DNA of 64,000 bases, from positions 1,240,001 to 1,304,000 of the forward strand of contig NZ_QWDE01000001.1 in assembly GCF_003432065.1 (NCBI RefSeq). The letters run 5' to 3'. The notes below the pieces were generated by a model that worked only from the letters and a program-made list of their open reading frames with translations, was not told where the DNA came from and made no database searches. Made by a program: the position numbers and the translations under genes. Positions 27,658 to 36,669 of this stretch are shown piece after piece (position 1 is the stretch's first letter; every line of letters starts with the position of its first letter). Source of the stretch: Mucilaginibacter terrenus (lineage in GTDB: Bacteria > Bacteroidota > Bacteroidia > Sphingobacteriales > Sphingobacteriaceae).

Positions 27658-28797
27658 TTAGTTACCTATTACTGTATGCGTGTATTCCGGAACAGTGGTA
27701 TTAAAGATCACCTTAATGCTTGCCGTTTTGTTGTCAAAGGCGTGGTTGAACTTGAAGGTGTAATCGTACTGAGAGTTGTTTACCGGTTTCATGTAGTAGT
27801 ATGTAGGCGGCGTGTTAGCGTCTGCAGCGCTGTTGTCGGCATTTGCACTACCATAGTACTGGGTTGTTGTGCTGCCATCGGCATTTTTAAATGTAAACCT
27901 GAATTTGTAGCGTTCGTCACGTCCCCATGATTCCTGGTGGAAAACAATCGATTTGTTGTCTGCACTCCAGGTACCATTACCTGAGTAAGGCAGATCAAAC
28001 CATATTTTATTATCAGCAGAAAACCACAGACCTACAGCAGTTACTTCCGTTACTTTATATGAGGCAACGTTAAAATCAACTTCTATTCTTTCTACTTTGG
28101 TTGCACCTGCAAAATTGGTGTTACCTGCTTCTGTAAGCTTGGTCCCATCGTAAGAATACGTACCCGGGGTACCTGTTATACGGTCAGCAAAATGAAAACT
28201 TCCCTCTTTTAGGGAGGTGAAAATTTCAAATTTACCAGGCGCAGTTTGCTTGAATTTTACCGCTTTGCTTAAATCATCGCCACCTTCAGTAGCAGTACCG
28301 GTCAGGAACAGCTCAGTAGGTACATCAGTAAAACCAGCAGGGCGCTCTATTTCTACAACGCGGCTTTCTTTAGACGCTACCTCATTAATACCTTTTGATG
28401 AGATCACTCTCCAGATCACTTTACCGGATTCCTGCGGTTTTACGCCAGAAAGTGTAGCAATCTTGTTGAGGTCGCTAAAAGTTAAGGTAAGTTTGTTGTA
28501 TAAACCGTTACCGTCAGAAGGTACAGAATACAGTGGTTTAGAGAAATCGCCACCTTCTTTATCAAAAGCAACTTCATAAAGCACAAGGCCATTATCTTCT
28601 GCGTGGGCTTGCTCCCACTCAAATGCTACCGACCCTGCTGCACCTGACACTATTTTAATGTACTTAGCATTTTCCGGTAAAAACAGATTACTGACTGCAG
28701 ATACATTAGTGCTGCTTAACGTTTTATCTTTTTTGCAGCCTGTTATTACAAGCATTGCAACTATACCTGCAAGCAGGCTATAAAAAATATTTTTCAT
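27658..28797 (-). CDS. SusE/SusF-family glycan-binding lipoprotein
   Basis: The lipobox VITGC (Cys21) leads into a 379-residue all-beta protein: a SusE-type N-terminal Ig-like domain (LFLPENAKYIKIVSGAAGSVAFEWEQA) and two carbohydrate-binding-like domains in the C-terminal half (FEIFTSLKEGSFHFADR; WFDLPYSGNGTWSADNKSIVF). Such proteins sit on the cell surface and hold polysaccharide for the SusC/SusD pair. It lies between susD and the GH76 genes, 41 bases after susD. Confidence 0.82.
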   Translation of the reverse strand: MKNIFYSLLAGIVAMLVITGCKKDKTLSSTNVSAVSNLFLPENAKYIKIVSGAAGSVAFEWEQAHAEDNGLVLYEVAFDKEGGDFSKPLYSVPSDGNGLYNKLTLTFSDLNKIATLSGVKPQESGKVIWRVISSKGINEVASKESRVVEIERPAGFTDVPTELFLTGTATEGGDDLSKAVKFKQTAPGKFEIFTSLKEGSFHFADRITGTPGTYSYDGTKLTEAGNTNFAGATKVERIEVDFNVASYKVTEVTAVGLWFSADNKIWFDLPYSGNGTWSADNKSIVFHQESWGRDERYKFRFTFKNADGSTTTQYYGSANADNSAADANTPPTYYYMKPVNNSQYDYTFKFNHAFDNKTASIKVIFNTTVPEYTHTVIGN

Positions 28798-28838
28798 GAT
28801 CTTATTTGATTATAAATTTTTCTACAACTATTATCTAA

Positions 28839-30476
28839 TTACCAACCCGGATTTTGTGAAAGATTAGGGTTAATGGCTCTTTCGTCCCGAGGTACAGGCC
28901 ACAGGTAGTTTTTGCCTGCATCAAACGTGCGCAGGTTGGCGCGTATGTAACCATTATCAATCCCAGCAGGGCCAAATTTGGCACCATGAGCCCAGCCATT
29001 AAGTACATTTTCTGCAATTTTCCAGCGGCGAATATCAAATATGCGCAGGCCCTCCATTGCAAACTCAACACGGCGCTCATTGCGTATTGTACTGCGTAGC
29101 TCTGCCTGGTTTGCTGCAGGAAAATTAACTGCAGCGGCATCAGTAAAGCCGGCACGGGTTCGAATGGCTTTCATTGTTCTATCCCATACCCCGGCATCCA
29201 TTTGGTTAAGCTCGTTCTTAGCTTCAGCGTACATCAGTAACACGTCCGCATAGCGGATCAAAATTAGGTTTAAGCCCGAGCCAAAATCTGCCACGTTAGA
29301 TGTAGGATCAAAGTACTTGCGGGTGTAATAACCAGTTGGTGACGATGTACCGCCCGGTGAGTATTCATCAAAATGAGATGGATCCGGATCAGTATTTGGC
29401 TTCGTATAGATGGTCTTTAGGCTATTGTCGCGATTTTTCCATTTATAAAGATGATAAACAACTGTATTGGTCAAGCGCGGGTCGCGGTTTACATAAGGGT
29501 TGTTCTCGTCGTAACCAGAACCAGACTCGCCTGGCTTTTTACCGTTAAGCATCAGGTAGCTGTCTACCAATTCTTGCGTTGGCGCTATGGCGTTTAGTCT
29601 GCCCCCTACCGAAATTGGTGCCATGTCCCTAAAGTCCGAGTACGACCTGTTACCTGCCGATGGCGGAATGTATTGAAGATCAAACATCACCTCGCTGTTG
29701 TACTCGTTCTGCGGTAAGAACAATCCTTCGTAAGAGTTGAATAAAGCGTAAGTGCCATTAGTATTGTTACCAATAAGCTTTTCGCACTCGGTAACTACAT
29801 CGCTCCAGCGATTATCATTCAACAACACTCTAGCTTTTAAAGCGATAGCTGCACCTTTAGTGGCACGACCACGATCACCTTCAGCCAATGCTGTATTTAC
29901 CGGCAGCGCTGCTGCAGCCTCGTCAAGCTCTTTCAGTATAAAAGCCACAACATCCGCTTTGGGGGCACGTGATATAACCTTGGCATCTTCTATAGAAAGA
30001 TCTTTTTCAACTAATGGAACATCGCCCCAGAAGGTCTCTAAAATAAAGTAATGCCATGCGCGTACAAAACGGGCTTCGGCCTTCATTCGTGCCTTTAAAC
30101 CGGCATCCATAGATGTCACCTTGTCAACATTTTCTAAAAAGATGTTGCATGTTTTTATACCGGAATAATGATCTCTCCACTCCTGTTTAAAACGGCCCAG
30201 AGAAGCATCATATGTACCGGCTGCTAAAGATGCAACACCATTGTTGTCGCCGCGGCCATTGTAAGCATTGTCAGACATTGCCTCTTGTGAAAAGAAATAG
30301 CCACTGTTTGATATTTGCTGATAAGCGCGGTTCAGCACAGTATTGGCTTTCTCGGTAGTTGTCCAGTAGTTGCCGTCTGTGAAGGCGTCGGTCGGCGCCA
30401 AATCGAGCTTTTTGCAGGCTGTTGCCGAGAGCAGCAGCAAGGCAACGCATATTTTATTGATATTAAATTTTTTCAT
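28839..30476 (-). CDS. SusD/RagB-family outer-membrane lipoprotein
   Basis: This is the substrate-capturing lid of the SusCD importer. The lipobox SATAC (Cys21) is followed by LDLAPTDAFTDGNYWTTTEKANTVLNRAYQQI, TPR-like helices, and the typical C-terminal part (LILIRYADVLLMYAEAKNEL, RNERRVEFAMEGLRIFDIRRWKIAE). The length (545) is usual. It begins 12 bases after the susC stop. Confidence 0.93.
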   Translation of the reverse strand: MKKFNINKICVALLLLSATACKKLDLAPTDAFTDGNYWTTTEKANTVLNRAYQQISNSGYFFSQEAMSDNAYNGRGDNNGVASLAAGTYDASLGRFKQEWRDHYSGIKTCNIFLENVDKVTSMDAGLKARMKAEARFVRAWHYFILETFWGDVPLVEKDLSIEDAKVISRAPKADVVAFILKELDEAAAALPVNTALAEGDRGRATKGAAIALKARVLLNDNRWSDVVTECEKLIGNNTNGTYALFNSYEGLFLPQNEYNSEVMFDLQYIPPSAGNRSYSDFRDMAPISVGGRLNAIAPTQELVDSYLMLNGKKPGESGSGYDENNPYVNRDPRLTNTVVYHLYKWKNRDNSLKTIYTKPNTDPDPSHFDEYSPGGTSSPTGYYTRKYFDPTSNVADFGSGLNLILIRYADVLLMYAEAKNELNQMDAGVWDRTMKAIRTRAGFTDAAAVNFPAANQAELRSTIRNERRVEFAMEGLRIFDIRRWKIAENVLNGWAHGAKFGPAGIDNGYIRANLRTFDAGKNYLWPVPRDERAINPNLSQNPGW

Positions 30477-30488
30477 GTTTGTAGCGTG

Positions 30489-33400
30489 TTATAAAGTGAT
30501 ATCAATACCAAACCCATAATAAATTGGCAGCGGGTAAGACCGCGCGCTGTTGGCACCACCATTTTGAGGCAGGGCAGCATTGCCATTCAATTCAGAAGAT
30601 TCCGGGTCGATAAACTTCATACCCGAAAACGTAAGTACGTTTTGGCCTGTAAGGTAAGTTCTAACCTTTCTCATGCCTATCTTTTTAGTAATAGATGACG
30701 GGATGGTATAACCTATCTGGATGTTTTTTACCCTGAGGTAAGAGCCATCAAACAGGTACATGTCTGAACCACGGCGGAAGTTATTCTCGTTAGACTGGCT
30801 ACCACTTGCGGTAAGGCGAGGGTAACGTGCATTGGGGTTCTGCGGTGTCCAGTAATCAAGCTGGTGCTGGTAAATAACCTGTGAGTAGTTCACGTGGAAC
30901 GGCTCTACCTGCTCACCTCTCACGAACATACTGCGTTTACCCACACCTTGTAAAAACAAGTTCAAATCAAATCCTTTTACCGCCAGGTTGTAGGTAAAAC
31001 CAAAGGTTAACCGAGGGAAACCGTTGCCTAGGACAAACTTGTCGTTTTCGTCTATGATACCGTCTTTATTAACGTCGACATAGCGATTGTCTCCCGGCTG
31101 CACGTTAAGACCGGCTGGCTTTGGGCCATTAGTAATATCATCAAGGTTTTGGAAGTAACCGTCGCGTACAAGACCAACGTATGAACCTATCGGCAAGCCA
31201 ACTTTGTTAATCAGCTGCATTTCGTCGCTGGTGCGTATTTGATCGCCGCCTTCAAGTTTTAACACCTTGTTCTTGGTGTCGCCAACGTTGAACGCGAAGC
31301 TATGGTTAAACGCACCCGTTTTTACACGGTAGTTAACGTTAAGCTCCCAACCACGATTTTGCACTTCGCCTGCGTTGTAATCAGATGCATTGGCGCCGTA
31401 CACACCCGGTACAACCGGAGGTAACAAGATATCGCGGGTGATCTTATTAAAGTAATCTACACTTACAGTGAGGGCATTTCTGAAGAATGTCAGATCGGCC
31501 CCGACGTTGAATGTCGATGCACGTTCCCAGCGGATATTCGGGTTTGCAAACTGGATATCGATAACGCTTACCTGCCCATTGTTAAAGCTATAGTAATCGT
31601 TTTGAGAAACCCTGTAATTGTTTAAGAACTGATAGTTCCCAACGTTCTGGTTACCTAATATACCGTACGATGCACGCAGTTTTACATCGCCCACCTTATC
31701 ACGGTAGTTTTGCATAAAGCTTTCTTCGGTCAGGCGGTAGCCTAAGGTTAATGACGGGAAGAACGCATCGCGGTTTTCCGGTGCAAATTTAGATGATGCA
31801 TCTAACCTGAAATCGGCCTCACCATAGTATTTGTTTTTGTAAGAATATGACGCGCGTCCAAACAAGGAATTTAAACTGCTTTCCTGCGTGTGGCTGTTTG
31901 TACCGGTAGATGATGTTTCGATAACCGTACCCGTAATAGGTGTACCTAATTCAGGATCGGTAAACTTCAAGCGCAGGTAGTTGCTCTGCGAATTGGTAGA
32001 CTCATTTGCAACACCAATTAGTATGTCCACATTGTGGTCCTTATTGAACGTTTTAGTGTATTGCGCTAAAAATTGCGAGTTGATGAAAAGGTTTTTATCA
32101 TTTTCGTCATTCGTGTTCCTGTCAGATCCGTAAGTGCCTTTTGGTAAAAAGTTAACCTGTATAACACGACCAAAAAGGTGATTAGATAGTAAGCTTCCAC
32201 CAAATACACCTTTTACTTTAAGGTCTTTGGTAATGCCTAATTCCGCAGTAAGGTTTCCAAAAATATTGTCGTTGTCGCGTTTGCGGTAACCACCTTTTTC
32301 AAGAATGCCTAGTGGGTTAAATTCTGCCAGTACATCATTTGTGAGATAATTGCCTTGTGCATCCTGTATATCGTAGTAAGTTGGCGTTCTGCCTGCATCT
32401 ACAATCAAGGTACCGGTTCCAAACGAGTGCTCTTTGATCTCGGTACGTGTATAAGCCAGTATGCTGGTGACTTTTAATCGTCCAAAGTCACTGCTCAGGT
32501 TCATGCGGTAGTTATATCTCCTTAAACCGTAATCCGGGCCAACTAAGTTATTACGCTGATCGAGCACACCTGCAGATACCAGGTAAGTTGATTTATCGCT
32601 GCCGCCAGATAAGCTTAAGTTATGATTCTGCTGAACGGCATTCTTTAGTATAGCATCTAAAAACCATTCTTTATCTCCCTGCTGCTGAAACTGGCGAATT
32701 TGTGCCGGGCTGTAGATAGGTGTTAAACCTGCATTTACTACAGCCTCGTTACGTAAAATTGCGTTTTCGTAAGCGTGTACTGGCTTATAGCCTACATGCG
32801 GCACCTGTACTCCAGCCTGGCCATTGTAAGTAAGTACAGCCCCTGCATTCTTTTTGCCTTTTTTGGTGGTGATGAGTATTACACCGTTGGCAGCACGCGA
32901 GCCGTATATGGCAGCGCTACCTGCATCTTTCAGCACCGACATGCTTTCGATGTCGTTAGGATTGAGCAGGTTGAGGGCGCCCGGATCGCTGGCGGTAATA
33001 CCATCGATAACCAGTAGAGGACTGTTATTGCCAAAGGTACTTACACCGCGTATGTTAATGGACTGGTAAGCTCCCGGCTCGTTGCTGGTTTGCTGTATGA
33101 TAAGGTTAGGCGACGTGCCCTGTAAAGCCTGTGTAAGGTTAACGGCAGGTTTACCTTCTATAGCAGCAGAGGTTACCTGGTCTACCGCGCCAATTACGTT
33201 TACACGCTTTTGTGTTCCGTAACCTACAACCACAACTTCATTTAACGAGCTCTGTGACGGTACAAGTTGAACATTACCAAGTGCAGTTTGCCCGTTTACT
33301 GGCAGTTCTTTAGAAGTAAAGCCAATGAAGCTAAAAACCAATGTTCCGTCTGCATTTGGAAGGTCTAACACAAAGTTACCATTAACATCTGTCACGGTAC

Positions 33401-33896
33401 CAATGCCAGTTCCTTTGAGCTTTACGCTCACACCCGGCAGCGGTGCATTTGCATCATCAACTACCTTACCCTGCACTTTCACGGCGCTTGCATTGCGTGT
33501 TGTAGCAGCAAAGGTGGCCGCCTCTGCCCTGTCTGTGATGACTATTACGTCATCAATGATTTTGTAACCCAAATCAAAAGGAGTTAGTACCTCGTCCAGT
33601 ACCTCTTTAACGGTTTTGTCGGTTACATTTAAATTAACCTTGAACGACGGCTTTAATATGTTATCTGTGTAAGCAAATTTTACATGTTTATCGGCAGCCA
33701 TCTTATCCAAAGCTTCGGTAAGCTTTAAGTTTTTAAACTTAAGCGTAACTTGTTGCTCCAGAAATTTCTGGCCATACGAATTGTTTGCAACGGCGGTAAA
33801 GCAAGTAAGGCAAACAACAAAGCAGGCGAGCGAGGTAAATTTCATTAATATTAATACATAACGAAGCACTCCATTTGGAAATAGAGATATATTCAT
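30489..33896 (-). CDS. SusC/RagA-family TonB-dependent receptor with STN domain
   Basis: This outer-membrane channel imports oligosaccharides. From the ATG at 33896 (1135 residues): signal sequence (VLILMKFTSLACFVVCLTCFTAVA), STN signalling domain (about residues 45-120, LKLTEALDKMAADKHVKFAYTD), a CarboxypepD_reg beta domain (VQGKVVDDANAPLPGVSVKLKGT), plug (VVVGYGTQKRVNVIGAVDQV), and a 22-strand barrel ending YYGFGIDITL. The STN domain connects substrate sensing to the FecR/sigma pair upstream. An in-frame start at 33965 is less likely because the signal peptide would begin 40 residues in. Confidence 0.94.
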   Translation of the reverse strand: MNISLFPNGVLRYVLILMKFTSLACFVVCLTCFTAVANNSYGQKFLEQQVTLKFKNLKLTEALDKMAADKHVKFAYTDNILKPSFKVNLNVTDKTVKEVLDEVLTPFDLGYKIIDDVIVITDRAEAATFAATTRNASAVKVQGKVVDDANAPLPGVSVKLKGTGIGTVTDVNGNFVLDLPNADGTLVFSFIGFTSKELPVNGQTALGNVQLVPSQSSLNEVVVVGYGTQKRVNVIGAVDQVTSAAIEGKPAVNLTQALQGTSPNLIIQQTSNEPGAYQSINIRGVSTFGNNSPLLVIDGITASDPGALNLLNPNDIESMSVLKDAGSAAIYGSRAANGVILITTKKGKKNAGAVLTYNGQAGVQVPHVGYKPVHAYENAILRNEAVVNAGLTPIYSPAQIRQFQQQGDKEWFLDAILKNAVQQNHNLSLSGGSDKSTYLVSAGVLDQRNNLVGPDYGLRRYNYRMNLSSDFGRLKVTSILAYTRTEIKEHSFGTGTLIVDAGRTPTYYDIQDAQGNYLTNDVLAEFNPLGILEKGGYRKRDNDNIFGNLTAELGITKDLKVKGVFGGSLLSNHLFGRVIQVNFLPKGTYGSDRNTNDENDKNLFINSQFLAQYTKTFNKDHNVDILIGVANESTNSQSNYLRLKFTDPELGTPITGTVIETSSTGTNSHTQESSLNSLFGRASYSYKNKYYGEADFRLDASSKFAPENRDAFFPSLTLGYRLTEESFMQNYRDKVGDVKLRASYGILGNQNVGNYQFLNNYRVSQNDYYSFNNGQVSVIDIQFANPNIRWERASTFNVGADLTFFRNALTVSVDYFNKITRDILLPPVVPGVYGANASDYNAGEVQNRGWELNVNYRVKTGAFNHSFAFNVGDTKNKVLKLEGGDQIRTSDEMQLINKVGLPIGSYVGLVRDGYFQNLDDITNGPKPAGLNVQPGDNRYVDVNKDGIIDENDKFVLGNGFPRLTFGFTYNLAVKGFDLNLFLQGVGKRSMFVRGEQVEPFHVNYSQVIYQHQLDYWTPQNPNARYPRLTASGSQSNENNFRRGSDMYLFDGSYLRVKNIQIGYTIPSSITKKIGMRKVRTYLTGQNVLTFSGMKFIDPESSELNGNAALPQNGGANSARSYPLPIYYGFGIDITL

Positions 33897-33903
33897 AGAT
33901 TTG
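33874..33903 (+). promoter_or_regulatory. predicted antisense promoter at the susC start
   Basis: TTTG (33874-33877), 18 bases, then TAGATTTG (33896-33903) is an exact Bacteroidota housekeeping promoter on the plus strand, opposite to susC. Transcription would begin near 33909. Confidence 0.65.
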
Positions 33904-33908
33904 AATAG

Positions 33909-34024
33909 ATTAAAGTGTTTGAAATTCAAGTGCAGCGTTCTGAATTGGACCTCTGATACGTACACTTAATAATAACCCGGCATTTTAATTACCCTGATTC
34001 AATCTCGTTGAACAGGGTTTTTTT
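33909..34024 (+). ncRNA. predicted cis-antisense sRNA opposite the susC leader (DonS-like)
   Basis: A consensus promoter (33874-33903) and a strong intrinsic terminator (33991-34024) define a plus-strand RNA of about 115 bases with no coding potential. It runs opposite the 5' leader of susC, in the fecR-susC gap. In Bacteroides, cis-encoded antisense sRNAs of similar size next to susC homologues (the DonS family) repress their loci. Transcript ends are predicted, not measured. Confidence 0.6.
33991..34024 (+). terminator. intrinsic terminator on the strand opposite susC
   Basis: ACCCTG-a-TTCAA (33991-34002) pairs with TTGAA-CAGGGT (34008-34018): 11 base pairs with one bulged A, a five-base loop, then seven T (34018-34024). 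The T-run is on the plus strand, where no protein gene precedes it. Confidence 0.75.
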
Positions 34025-34109
34025 ATGTATTTATGTCATCATTCGTTTTAATTTAGGTGAACTGATAATTGGTTTTATCTTGTTAATTACAATTGGTTTA
34101 TTTCTATTC

Positions 34110-35060
34110 TCAACAACCCTTACCTTTTAGCCTGTAAGTTTCTCCGTGCGCTATGGCTTTCCCTTTAACCAACTTGGAGATTATCTTTAATATATTTTGT
34201 AAGGAAACATTTGTAAAATCCGCCGATATAGAACACTTCGTAAGGTTATCATCAGCTGTTATCTTTACGTTATACCGGTGGTAAATAGCATTCAGAACTT
34301 CAGTAAGAGGCATGTTTTTAACCATAAACTCTCCATCTTTCCAGCCGCTTAGCGCAACTACATCTATCCGCCGCGAGGTTACAGCGCTATTGTCTTTTTT
34401 GTTTATTAATACTTCCTCTGCAGGAGTTAATAAGACGGTTTTTATGTTGGGTGCTACCACGCCTACTTTGCCTGTTGCCACGTCCACTTTCACAAAATTA
34501 TTCTCCGGATAAGCTTTTACATTAAAGCTTGTACCGAGCACCTGAGTTTTAATATTGCCTGTATGTACAATGAAAGGTTTTTTGGCATCATGTGCTACTT
34601 CAAGAAAAGCTTCGCCGGATAAGGTAATTTCCCTCTTGTCGCCACGAAATGTTTCCGGATAGCTGAGCTTACTACCACCGTTAAGCCAAACTTTGGTACC
34701 ATCGGCAAGTGTGAAATTGGCTACCTGGCCGTTTACTGTTACAAGTTGCTTTTGAGGTATTGGTGACACTACATCCAATATTTGGAGGCGGTGCTTAACG
34801 TAGAAAACCGAGAACGCTATCACAGCTACAATAGATGCTGCAGCTATCCACTTACCCTGAGTGATGTTGCGCTTAGCCGGAATCGCGTCGATGCCGTTTA
34901 AGACACGGCTATATACCGCGCTAGCATCAAAACCTGCTTCTTTGTCGGCTGCGGGCTCATTGTTGAGTTGCATATTGTCAAAATATCTATTCACAAGTTT
35001 TTCCTGCAAAGCGCGATCTTTTGCCTGGACCTTTTTTCTCAGAAGAGTAAACTTTCTCAT
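34110..35060 (-). CDS. FecR-family anti-sigma factor
   Basis: This inner-membrane protein carries the signal from the SusC STN domain to the ECF sigma factor. A cytoplasmic N-terminus of about 80 residues binds sigma, a single membrane helix (WIAAASIVAVIAFSVFYV) crosses, and the periplasmic FecR domain follows (LADGTKVWLNGGSKLSYPETFRGDKREITLSGEAFLEVAHDAKKPF), then an STN-like C-terminal domain (MPLTEVLNAIYHRYNVKITADDN). It lies between the sigma gene and susC on the same strand. Confidence 0.92.
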   Translation of the reverse strand: MRKFTLLRKKVQAKDRALQEKLVNRYFDNMQLNNEPAADKEAGFDASAVYSRVLNGIDAIPAKRNITQGKWIAAASIVAVIAFSVFYVKHRLQILDVVSPIPQKQLVTVNGQVANFTLADGTKVWLNGGSKLSYPETFRGDKREITLSGEAFLEVAHDAKKPFIVHTGNIKTQVLGTSFNVKAYPENNFVKVDVATGKVGVVAPNIKTVLLTPAEEVLINKKDNSAVTSRRIDVVALSGWKDGEFMVKNMPLTEVLNAIYHRYNVKITADDNLTKCSISADFTNVSLQNILKIISKLVKGKAIAHGETYRLKGKGC

Positions 35061-35154
35061 GGTTTATATATGTAAGATGCAATAGCAGAGCCTACCCCCT
35101 AAGGAGGTTTAAAATATTTAAGCGGAAGCAAAATGAAAGTGAGCGGCGCTTGGG

Positions 35155-35745
35155 TTAATTTTCTGCGGCTATTATAATGGCAGCAACAACTATTGGGAGA
35201 TAGTCGGAAAGGCCGGTGCGAAGGTAACGCAATGCAATGGTCATTTGGTTCTCTACCGTTTTTATAGAAATGTTCAGTCGGGTAGCTATTTCTTTGTTAG
35301 ACAGATATTCTTTACGGCTGAGGGTGAAAATTTCACGGCATCTTTCCGGAAGACGCTCAACATTATGTTCCAAAATTGATTTAATCTCGCTTTGATGCAG
35401 CTTGCTGTCTGTGGTATACTTTTCTGTAAGCATCGCAATAGCAGAAAGATCCAGCGTTGCCTTTTGTGTGCGGATATACATCAACACCTTATTTTTAACA
35501 GCAACTTTAATATACCATTCTAAAGACGAGATATTGAGGGAGTTTCGCTTTGTCCAAAGATCTATAAACAGTTCTTGTACCAGGTCTTCGCACACCACCT
35601 TATCTCTGAACAGATTATAGGCAACATGGTATGCCTTGCCCGAATACCTGTTGTACAGCATTTCAAACGCCTTACGGTCGTCCTGCCTTAATGCATTTAA
35701 GAGTGTTGCATCTGGCCACATTTGGTATTCCTGTTCCGGAAGCAT
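35155..35745 (-). CDS. ECF RNA polymerase sigma factor
   Basis: Region 2 is seen in DRKAFEMLYNRYSGKAYHVAYNLFRDKVVCEDLVQELFIDLW, and region 4 in LPERCREIFTLSRKEYLSNKEIATRLNISIKTVENQMTIALRYLR. The length (196) suits the FecI-like sigma factors of Bacteroidota. As first gene of the locus it would switch on the mannan genes when released by the FecR protein. A hydrophobic C-terminal tail (YLPIVVAAIIIAAE) is common in this group. Confidence 0.93.
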   Translation of the reverse strand: MLPEQEYQMWPDATLLNALRQDDRKAFEMLYNRYSGKAYHVAYNLFRDKVVCEDLVQELFIDLWTKRNSLNISSLEWYIKVAVKNKVLMYIRTQKATLDLSAIAMLTEKYTTDSKLHQSEIKSILEHNVERLPERCREIFTLSRKEYLSNKEIATRLNISIKTVENQMTIALRYLRTGLSDYLPIVVAAIIIAAEN

Positions 35746-36302
35746 AAATGAGCGGTAAATGGTTGCTGTAATTGGTGAGGCATAATTACAAAGTATTTTT
35801 GAAATAACAAATACTTGCGCGTCTACACAACCATAAACATTCTACAACAAGGCAGGTATAATCAATCCAATAAACGGATCTACGATATACCGTGGTCATG
35901 GCCGTTTGTATCATTTCCATAATTGTAGCAATGATTATAATAACAATTAATTTGATTACTTAGAGACCAAAGAGTGGAGTGGATAGCTCAAATAACATTT
36001 ACTAACGCTACTGTAATTTTAGTGCTGAATCAGTCAAATGGTTTTGTGGTATTTCTTGACAGGAGTAGTTTAACTAACGACGAGCTAAATCTTTTTAAGA
36101 GATGAAGAGAACAAAAAAAATTATGATGATACAGGCATACTGTTAAAAGTAGCTTTTAGCAGTATTCTTGAGCGGCAAATAAAATTAAAACCTATGTTTT
36201 ACAGGTATTTATAAAAGCACTGTTTAAAAAGTTAAATGAACGTTGTATAATTTGCTATAATTTTAGATATTTGCAGCCGGAAAAAATATCAATATTTAAT
36301 CC
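35746..36302. other. intergenic region before tRNA-Met
   Basis: 557 AT-rich bases with no intact gene. The only coding-like piece is the short frame at 35956-36105. I saw no exact TTTG/TAnnTTTG promoter for the sigma gene in the first 150 bases. Confidence 0.45.
35956..36105 (+). pseudogene. possible C-terminal remnant of a YcxB-like protein
   Basis: A 49-codon open frame without a start reads WIAQITFTNATVILVLNQ, then SNGFVVFLDRSSLTNDELNLF and a stop. The pattern, a strand ending in a 'VVF..RSLS.DEL' segment, resembles the C-terminal end of YcxB-like membrane proteins. Short length makes this uncertain. Confidence 0.3.
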
Positions 36303-36376
36303 GCGCCTATAGCTCAGTCGGTTAGAGTAGAAGACTCATAATCTTTTGGTCCCTGGTTCGAGCCCAGGTGGGCGCA
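36303..36376 (+). tRNA. tRNA-Met (anticodon CAT)
   Basis: The cloverleaf folds by hand: acceptor GCGCCTA with TGGGCGC, anticodon stem GAAGA/TCTTT around the loop CTCATAA, T-arm CCTGG-TTCGAGC-CCAGG and discriminator A. CCA is not encoded. A CAT anticodon could also be the tRNA-Ile that is modified with lysidine, but the body gives no clear reason to prefer it. The integrase gene follows 293 bases downstream, so the 3' half is the likely attachment site of the element. Confidence 0.9.
36357..36376 (+). other. probable attL core (tRNA 3' end)
   Basis: Integrases of this kind often use the T-arm and acceptor 3' half of a tRNA as attB, restoring the gene on insertion. The tRNA here is intact and marks the chromosome-element border. 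The matching direct repeat (attR) should lie beyond base 64000, so the exact core cannot be set from this window. Confidence 0.5.
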
Positions 36377-36400
36377 CTTCCCCAGCAATCGGGAACATCG

Positions 36401-36436
36401 AAAACCCTCTAAATAGCTTATTTAGGGGGTTTTTTC
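36401..36436 (+). terminator. intrinsic terminator after tRNA-Met
   Basis: AAACCCTCTAAATA (36402-36415) pairs with TATTTAGGGGGTTT (36419-36432) around GCT, with one G-T wobble, and ends in a T-run. It should end transcription of the tRNA. Confidence 0.8.
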
Positions 36437-36477
36437 ATTAATTATCCCCTTCCTAACCCCAAAGAAAGCCAAACTTC

Positions 36478-36612
36478 TGAACACCTAACTGACTACCTGA
36501 GATTAGTTTTTACCTTAGGTGTTCAAAAGTGACGTAATACGCTGATAAGTAGTTCATTAAATGGATTAAAAGCTACAAAATCGAAAAAGCCGTGGACGCC
36601 TTTTGAACACCT
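36478..36612. repeat. three copies of TGAACACCT next to the integrase gene
   Basis: TGAACACCTAA (36478-36488), its complement TTAGGTGTTCA (36515-36525), and TGAACACCT (36604-36612). Copies 2 and 3 match over 13 bases (AGGTGTTCAAAAG) in inverted orientation. Their place between the tRNA and the integrase start suggests arm-type binding sites for the integrase or an excision factor. Confidence 0.6.
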
Positions 36613-36669
36613 GAAAGCGAAGCTGAAACAGGATGTAACTAATTCATTAATCATTAAAAATGTTATTGT

